Origin: Verrucomicrobiales bacterium
GTDB taxonomy: Bacteria; Verrucomicrobiota; Verrucomicrobiia; Limisphaerales; CANJXF01
Direction: 5' to 3'
Assembly: GCA_947478865.1 (NCBI GenBank)
Contig: CANJXF010000031.1
Location: 1 to 47,852 of the forward strand
DNA length: 47,852 nt
Shown here in pieces: positions 43,203 through 47,852 of the stretch (position 1 is the stretch's first letter; the number at the start of each line of letters is the position of its first letter). The position numbers and the translations under genes were made by a program. Below the pieces are notes generated by a model. That model searched no databases. It was not told where the DNA came from and was given only the letters and a program-made list of their open reading frames with translations.

Positions 43203-45005
43203 CTATTTTATCAGTTGAAAGAACCGATTGGCTGACCCAATAGGTTGCGTTACTTGATAACCTGCCCCATTTCCGGTGCTCACCGGAGCAGGGCTGTTGG
43301 TTTCCCAGTTCGGGTCATTCAAGTTGCCTTTTGATCGGAGGGTGAAGTAACCCGCCGCCGTTGCAGGCCAAGCCAGGATCGCGTTGCCACCTGACCGCGC
43401 AACAGAGAGTCGGGGCGGTGTGGCTGAACCCGTTGTTTCAAACATTCGAACGGCGATAGTACTGGGTGCGAATGTGCTATTGTAGGCGCCCCAGGCCACT
43501 GCGATCAGGTTGTTGCGCCAGGCCACTTTTGGCCGCACACCGCCCTTGGTGTCAGTCAAGGGATTGTCTCTCTCACTGATATAGAAGGCCGGGCCCATCG
43601 CGTCGCCATTTTTCTCAAACATGCGCCCCATGATGACGCGATTGGTATGTCCATTTAATATGGCCGGAACGCGATCGTCCATCACCACAATTACCCGGCC
43701 GTCCGGAGCAATGGCGGCATCCACTTGCTCGGCGTAATTCGTTTGCCCCCCAACGTCGGCGACGGGCCGATGGTACCGCACCGAGCCATCGGCGTTATAC
43801 ACCGTAACGTAAACCGGCCCCAAGACTCCTTCCTGATCTCCGATGCAAGCGTTGACGAAAGCATCGACGCCATTGCCACCGAACCCGATGGAATCTCCAC
43901 GACCCCCATTTCCGCCGGTCGGATAGTTGTATACTCCTGGGATTCCACTATTGAAAAACGCACCGACCGCGTCGGATTGGTTAATGTCGCCGCTCGTCGG
44001 ATTGCCGTCGTTATCAAAAAGACGAATGGTTCCCGAGGTTCTGCCCGAGCCGTCATGACGCGGCCGATAAGAAAAGCGGATCGCAAACCCATTGGAAATT
44101 ACACCCACGCCCTGGCCAAAGAGTTCCGTTCGATCCAAGGTCTCGCTGACCAGAGAAGTCGCTTTCACGACCACTCCCGCCGGAGTGACCACCCGATAGA
44201 CCACATGCCGGTTCGGTAAAGAGGAACCAAATTGATCAACAAAATTCTGGTCCTGCCGCGATTCACTGGCAATCACGATGTTCCCATTGGCAAGATAGCC
44301 AATGCCGTGAAGGAACACGTTGCCCGTGGGTTCGGCGTCCGCGTCGCTCATCCCGGTCACAATGCCCAGTCCGGGAGTGCCATCGTTGTTCAGTAATTGC
44401 ACCGCAGGAAAACCACTGTTGCCTGAAGCCGGGGTAATCGGATTTCCGCCCGAGGACAAGTCTGTGTTAATACCCAACAGGGCCGGAATTTCAAGACCCA
44501 GACGATCCCCACGAGCCCCAAACAGCAAGCCATTGCCAAAAAGGTTGGCTCGAATCCTCGGAGTCGCGCTCGCGTTGCCCGGGGTCGAAGTGCCATCCGG
44601 CCGGAAAAAGGCCAGCCAGTTGTTGGTCAATTGCGTGGGGCCGAACGCGCCGCTCTTATTCGTAATCACCGTTTGTGGGATCAAATTGACCCCGTCGGAA
44701 TTTAACAGCGTCCACACGCTGTTCATCGACACGAAGTTCGTGCTGGCTGCGCCGGGATCACTCCAGGTTACCGCCACCTTGTTATCCGCCGTAATATCCA
44801 CCCACTTGGTCAGATGCAACGTTGACGCTAAACCGTAGTTGTAGCTGAGGTTCGAGTTGACATCGACGGTTCCAGTCCGCGGGAACAATCCGACCGCTTC
44901 AGGGTTTACGACCGTCATGTTTGTGTCTGCGTACACAGCCGTGGCCGCCACGAGGCAGCCCACCGCCAGGTAGCGAGCGAGGGTAATTCTTACATTATGT
45001 TTCAT
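43203..45005 (-). CDS. Large secreted protein with C-terminal Verrucomicrobia-type domain
   Basis: The ATG at 45005 (MKHNVRITLARYLAVGCLVA) is chosen because it begins a Sec signal peptide ending VYADT; the frame is open 38 codons further. 600 residues, rich in Gly, Asn and Thr and low in Cys. The middle looks like a beta-propeller (VFLHGIGYLANGNIVIASES, DAAIAPDGRVIVVMDDRVPA, GGVRPKVAWRNNLIAVAWGA). The last 70 residues, LSVARSGGNAILAWPATAAG, FTLRSKGNLNDPNWETNSPA and SANRFFQLIK, form a domain seen at the end of many Verrucomicrobia exported proteins. Possibly an exported surface protein; function unknown. Confidence 0.75.
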   Translation of the reverse strand: MKHNVRITLARYLAVGCLVAATAVYADTNMTVVNPEAVGLFPRTGTVDVNSNLSYNYGLASTLHLTKWVDITADNKVAVTWSDPGAASTNFVSMNSVWTLLNSDGVNLIPQTVITNKSGAFGPTQLTNNWLAFFRPDGTSTPGNASATPRIRANLFGNGLLFGARGDRLGLEIPALLGINTDLSSGGNPITPASGNSGFPAVQLLNNDGTPGLGIVTGMSDADAEPTGNVFLHGIGYLANGNIVIASESRQDQNFVDQFGSSLPNRHVVYRVVTPAGVVVKATSLVSETLDRTELFGQGVGVISNGFAIRFSYRPRHDGSGRTSGTIRLFDNDGNPTSGDINQSDAVGAFFNSGIPGVYNYPTGGNGGRGDSIGFGGNGVDAFVNACIGDQEGVLGPVYVTVYNADGSVRYHRPVADVGGQTNYAEQVDAAIAPDGRVIVVMDDRVPAILNGHTNRVIMGRMFEKNGDAMGPAFYISERDNPLTDTKGGVRPKVAWRNNLIAVAWGAYNSTFAPSTIAVRMFETTGSATPPRLSVARSGGNAILAWPATAAGYFTLRSKGNLNDPNWETNSPAPVSTGNGAGYQVTQPIGSANRFFQLIK

Positions 45006-45470
45006 AGGGTTATTTTTGGTTGAGTTTTGATGATGGGGAACCGCGTTTAGGAAATTTTTCTTCTGATGTCTGCTTATGGAAGACGCTAGTCTCCTAGTCG
45101 CATTCCTTGGCGTCAACATAATTTATTGTTCTTTCTATTCCGAATTTAAGTGATCAGGCAAAATGCTCTGGCTGAGTCTAAAATGAGCCGCCCTTGAAAA
45201 CGCCAACTACTTAACGGCATCGTCTTCAAAAGGATTACACGCCCATTAAATTTCGAAGAAATGTGATCTTTGCGGAGAATCCCATCCAACGGAGTCATCC
45301 AGATGCTTAATGGCCTAGAAACCCGGCCAAGCAAGATAACGAAGTCAGAGGCTCTCCACCCCACTGGGCTGAACAACCCAGTCTGTCGCGTTTCAGATTT
45401 TCGCATATTCACTAATCATGGTTTAATGACAAAACGAATCCACACTGTAGTCGATCAAATTACATTACCA
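45006..45470. other. Intergenic stretch upstream of the secreted-protein gene
   Basis: A direct repeat CTAGTC-TC-CTAGTC (45086-45099) lies 81 bases before the start, with a TTGACG (45117-45112 on the minus strand) that could be a -35; no good -10 is spaced from it. ACTGGGTT-GTTC-AGCCCAGT at about 45363-45384 could be a hairpin. No gene is visible. Confidence 0.35.
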
Positions 45471-46154
45471 TCACGGCACTTGAGTCATGGTCTTAGTTCG
45501 CAAGTAAAGCACATGCCCATCGACGTAAAGCACGTTGCGGCCAGTGTTATGCACGGGCTTGGGAGTCGGAGAACCCTCGTAGTTCCACGCATCGACGTCC
45601 TCCATGGCCCAAACCGTCGAAAGCGGTCCAAATTGGGCTTGGACCTGCGAAAGCGTGAGCGGTTTCTTGTAGTAGGGCGGTTTGGGATCGTAGACATAGC
45701 CGAATACGGGATAATAGCCGTTGGAAACTGTCCCCCAATTTTGAACGTATGAACCGCGGTTATTGAGATTCTTATAGTCCTGCGCCCAGGTGTTGGCCAT
45801 GCACATAAAGACTTTTTCAAAATTATTCGAAGCCGCAGTGATCAGATACGGCGCGAGATAAATCGCCATCGTATACGGGTTCTCCGACCCAACAACTCCA
45901 ACCGTGCTCTGCAACCCCCAGACCGGCCCGGGCAGCGTGTCTCGGTTATCATTGGCGTACATCGTGATCGCCAACCCGATCTGCCGAAAGTTGTTCAGAC
46001 ATTGTATGCTCAATGCCTTTTGTTTCGCTCTAGCCAGCGCGGGGAGCAATAGCCCAGCCAGAATGGCAATAATCGCGATGACCACCAGCAACTCAATCAG
46101 CGTAAAGGCCGCCCCCCTCAGCGCCGGCTTGAAATTTTTCCAAAGCGTTTTCAT
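45471..46154 (-). CDS. Pseudopilin-like protein with H-X9-DG motif
   Basis: 227 residues. The leader [15 protein letters not shown] precedes [19 protein letters not shown], so the residue before Phe is Ala. Then [20 protein letters not shown] and [13 protein letters not shown]. The C-terminal [20 protein letters not shown] is a full H-X9-DG. The gene has the best promoter in the window, with the shared inverted repeat between -35 and -10. It is on the minus strand upstream of the 600-residue secreted protein gene. Confidence 0.9.
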   Translation of the reverse strand: MKTLWKNFKPALRGAAFTLIELLVVIAIIAILAGLLLPALARAKQKALSIQCLNNFRQIGLAITMYANDNRDTLPGPVWGLQSTVGVVGSENPYTMAIYLAPYLITAASNNFEKVFMCMANTWAQDYKNLNNRGSYVQNWGTVSNGYYPVFGYVYDPKPPYYKKPLTLSQVQAQFGPLSTVWAMEDVDAWNYEGSPTPKPVHNTGRNVLYVDGHVLYLRTKTMTQVP

Positions 46155-46203
46155 ACCTTAAAAATTCATTGAATAGCGTTAAGTCAGCGGTGGAATTTCA
46201 ATC

Positions 46204-46233
46204 ATTCTAAATACTAGTAGTACTAGCGGTCAA
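46204..46233 (-). promoter_or_regulatory. Promoter with inverted repeat (site e) in its spacer
   Basis: On the minus strand TTGACC (46233-46228) and TAGAAT (46209-46204) are 18 bases apart. The spacer contains CTAGTACTACTAG (46226-46214), whose five-base arms CTAGT and ACTAG are perfect. The -35, one base, repeat order is the same as at 19809 and 19450. The gene starts 50 bases downstream. Confidence 0.6.
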
Positions 46234-46562
46234 CAGAATTGTCTTAAAAAATCTTTATATCAAATTTGACACAAATTAAGTGCTGCCGGCACTGGGAATC
46301 GGACGAAGGGTCTGCGGATATGCTGACTCGCATTCATGGTTTTCATCCAGAACATATGCGGGTGTCTCGGTCAAGGTGCTTACGCTGAAACACTGAAGCA
46401 ATTAACCGCGGAGCAGAGAGCCCCAATCGTAGAAACCGATCCGGCAACGGCAGCGTCACAAAGCGAATTCTGGTGGAAACTAGATGCTGAGAGACAACGA
46501 TTGCTTTCAGTTCACCATTTTGCAGGCAAGTCAGTCTGTGTCCGATTGCCTAAAAAAAGAAA
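46234..46562. other. Intergenic stretch
   Basis: AT-rich and then mixed sequence with a plus-strand open frame of 82 codons (46336-46584) that has no family features and runs into the tRNA fragment. I do not support a gene here. Confidence 0.4.
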
Positions 46563-46586
46563 TGGTCGGAGCGGTGAGATTTGAAC
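46563..46586 (-). other. tRNA 3'-end fragment (CCA, acceptor strand, T-loop), probably from tRNA-Pro
   Basis: The minus strand reads GTTCAAATCTCAC and then CGCTCCGACCA: T-loop TTCAAAT, 3' half of the T-stem, seven-base acceptor strand CGCTCCG, discriminator A and CCA. A CGGAGCG partner and the rest of the cloverleaf are absent at higher coordinates, and the 5' half of the T-stem does not pair. It is therefore only the 3' end. tRNA 3' ends are common attachment sites of integrases, so this may be an att remnant. Confidence 0.55.
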
Positions 46587-46721
46587 ATGGTCGGGCATGT
46601 TTTCAAAAAGCCCTTAAATGGCATAGTAATCAATGTTTTCAACGGTTTTATGGCTTTTGTCTTTAAAATTCAAATGAAAGAAAAAGCAACTAAACGCAAA
46701 AAAGTTGTTAAGAATTGTTAA
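46587..46721. other. AT-rich non-coding stretch
   Basis: It lies between the tRNA fragment and the left end of the IS5-type element. No gene or hairpin is recognised. Confidence 0.4.
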
Positions 46722-47588
46722 GAGCCTGTTTGGAAACTCAATTCTTAATTCATCGATGAAGCATGAGGCGGCACATGCAGATAGACGAAGGATTCGGCGA
46801 CTTGGGCTTTGCGCTCGTAATCGCGGCTCAAACGCCCGGAGCGGCCCAGCCAGCCGAAGGTGCGTTCGACCACCCAGCGCCGTGGCAACACGGCAAAGCC
46901 GCGGGCGGTGTCGCTGCGGCGGACGATCTCCAGCGCGCGCCGGCTCACCCGGCCCACCCAATGCACCAGTTGGCCGGCGTAGCCTCCGTCGGCCCACAGG
47001 TGGCGCAACCGGCCATATACGGCAAACGCTTTGGTCAGCAGTTGGCGGGCGCCGTCGCGATCCTGGATATTGGCGGGCAACACGCTGACCATCAGAAGCA
47101 GACCCAGTGTGTCCACCAAAATGTGTCGCTTGCACCCGTTGATCTTCTTGCCTGCGTCGTAGCCGCACTCCCCGCAGGTCTCGCTGCCCTTGACGCTTTA
47201 ACTGTCCACAATACCGGCCGTGGGCTGGCGTTTGCGCCCTTCCAAAAATCGGATGTGGTCGCGCAGATGCGAGTGGAGGCCTTCGATCCGTTGCGTCCGC
47301 TCCCATTGGCGAAAGTAGTCGTAAACCGTCTGCCGGGGCGGCAGGTCTTTGGGCAGGTTGCGCCACTGGCAGCCCGTGCGCAGCAAATAGAAAATGGCGT
47401 TGAGCAAATCCCGATAGGAGTGTTTGCGGGGCCGCCCGGTGGCCGCAGGCTTGGGGAAACAATAGCCAATCAAACTCCATACCATGTCCGTCAGGTCAGT
47501 GATCTAACGCATCCCCAGCTGAAACGGAATCCCTCACAAACGTATAATATCGTTAACGGAAAATATTCACCACTTTCCAAACAGACAC
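46722..47588 (-). mobile_element. IS5-family insertion sequence, 867 bp
   Basis: The ends are GAGCCTGTTTGGAAA (46722-46736) and, inverted, GTGTCTGTTTGGAAA (47588-47574), 13 of 15 matching. The element length fits IS5-family groups with 850-900 bp. A target-site duplication is not evident. It contains the disrupted transposase gene. Confidence 0.75.
46745..47485 (-). pseudogene. IS5-family transposase with a premature stop codon
   Basis: The frame from ATG 47485 encodes a DUF4096-type N-terminus (FPKPAATGRPRKHSYRDLLN, AIFYLLRTGCQWRNLPKDLP, TVYDYFRQW) up to QPTAGIVDS. A TAA (47200-47198) interrupts it where relatives have Gln. The same frame goes on with SVKGSETCGECGYDAGKKIN, GCKRHILVDTLGLLL, ADGGYAGQLVHW (second Asp) and FAVLPRRWVVERTFGWLGRS (Glu region) to 46745. 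A single CAA-to-TAA change explains it, since no frameshift is needed. A programmed -1 frameshift is not indicated. The catalytic DDE residues are otherwise present. Confidence 0.85.
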
Positions 47589-47688
47589 TGAATGGTCAGG
47601 AGTCATAGGAGCGCAGGTGAAGATGAAAACACGCATGCGGTCGATCCCCGACCCCCTTTCTGACCGCTCTGCGGCATCAGGACAGCCT

Positions 47689-47850
47689 TCAGTTACTGCT
47701 GGGCTGGCCAAAATCCACCTGCACTTCCTGTCCCGCAGCGCATTCCATCCGCCGAAAGGGCAAAGGCATCCTGGAGGCGAGCCGACGCACAAAACGCTTC
47801 ACCGACTGATAACTGCCAGTGAACTGCTCTTCCGTGATGAGATCCTGATA
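47689..47850 (-). mobile_element. istA: IS21-type istA transposase fragment (runs off the right edge)
   Basis: The minus frame reads YQDLITEEQFTGSYQSVKRF, VRRLASRMPLPFRRMECAAG and QEVQVDFGQ, then PSSN and a stop. This matches IstA around its first catalytic Asp (QVDFG). Real IstA continues for some 250 residues more, so this copy is truncated just after the Asp. The N-terminal part lies beyond the window. Bases 47589-47688 carry nothing I recognise. Confidence 0.75.
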
Positions 47851-47852
47851 AA

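Noticed and set aside
45086-45099. CTAGTC-TC-CTAGTC as a sixth copy of the shared operator
   Set aside because: The two half-sites are in direct, not inverted, orientation and no -10 is correctly spaced from the nearby TTGACG.
46336-46584. An 82-codon plus-strand open frame before the tRNA fragment
   Set aside because: No ribosome site, no family resemblance, and its end overlaps the tRNA-derived sequence.
46763-47608. A 281-codon plus-strand open frame across the IS5-type element
   Set aside because: The minus strand carries the real transposase frame with DDE-type motifs; the plus frame is its shadow.

Overview
The window looks like a piece of a Verrucomicrobiota chromosome (Pedosphaera/Limisphaera-like), possibly from a metagenome assembly. 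The evidence is a set of families typical of that phylum: many pseudopilin-like proteins with an [17 protein letters not shown] leader and a C-terminal H-X9-DG motif, two giant secreted dehydrogenase/HEAT/cytochrome c proteins of the Planctomycetes-Verrucomicrobia type, three ceramidase-like proteins, a DUF1080 protein, and weak Shine-Dalgarno use.

Layout. 1-3635: amino-sugar locus. A DeoR regulator and a broken class III aminotransferase (fused to an IS4-type transposase fragment at the left edge) diverge from NagA and an atypical NagB-like protein. 3736-9943 (minus): an operon of a secreted putative glycosidase, a sodium:solute symporter, a 55-residue protein joined by an ATGA overlap, a small membrane-anchored protein and two related Cys-rich proteins. 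10081-12392: a decayed secreted-protein gene, then a GntR/FCD regulator divergent from an HpcH/HpaI aldolase. 12541-18135: pseudopilin-like protein, Tat-exported N,N-dimethylformamidase-like protein, and dehydrogenase/cytochrome c protein. 18246-19302: remains of a second such module (GntR tail and a frameshifted pseudopilin). 19997-26614: six tandem pseudopilin-like genes followed by a second dimethylformamidase-like gene. 27057-31691 (minus): a second dehydrogenase/cytochrome protein with a ceramidase-like protein. 31953-32963: secreted Gfo/Idh/MocA oxidoreductase. 33037-33234: fused scraps of a ceramidase-like and a dimethylformamidase-like gene. 33305-38560 (minus): DUF1080, sialidase-like and two ceramidase-like genes. 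38780-42210: two secreted sugar-active proteins. 42324-46154 (minus): two more pseudopilin-like genes around a 600-residue secreted protein. 46563-47852: a tRNA 3'-end fragment, an IS5-type element with a nonsense codon, and a truncated IS21 istA.

Together the genes suggest export and breakdown of complex glycoconjugates (amino sugars, sialic-acid-like or N-acyl substrates), with periplasmic oxidation through c-type cytochromes and uptake by a sodium symporter. The most interesting signal is a shared inverted repeat, CTAGT-N2/3-ACTAG, in the GntR/aldolase intergenic region and in the promoters of four separate pseudopilin loci (one of them a pseudogene). In three of these promoters it begins one base after the -35 element. 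This points to a GntR-controlled pseudopilin/cargo regulon that has been copied several times in this window.
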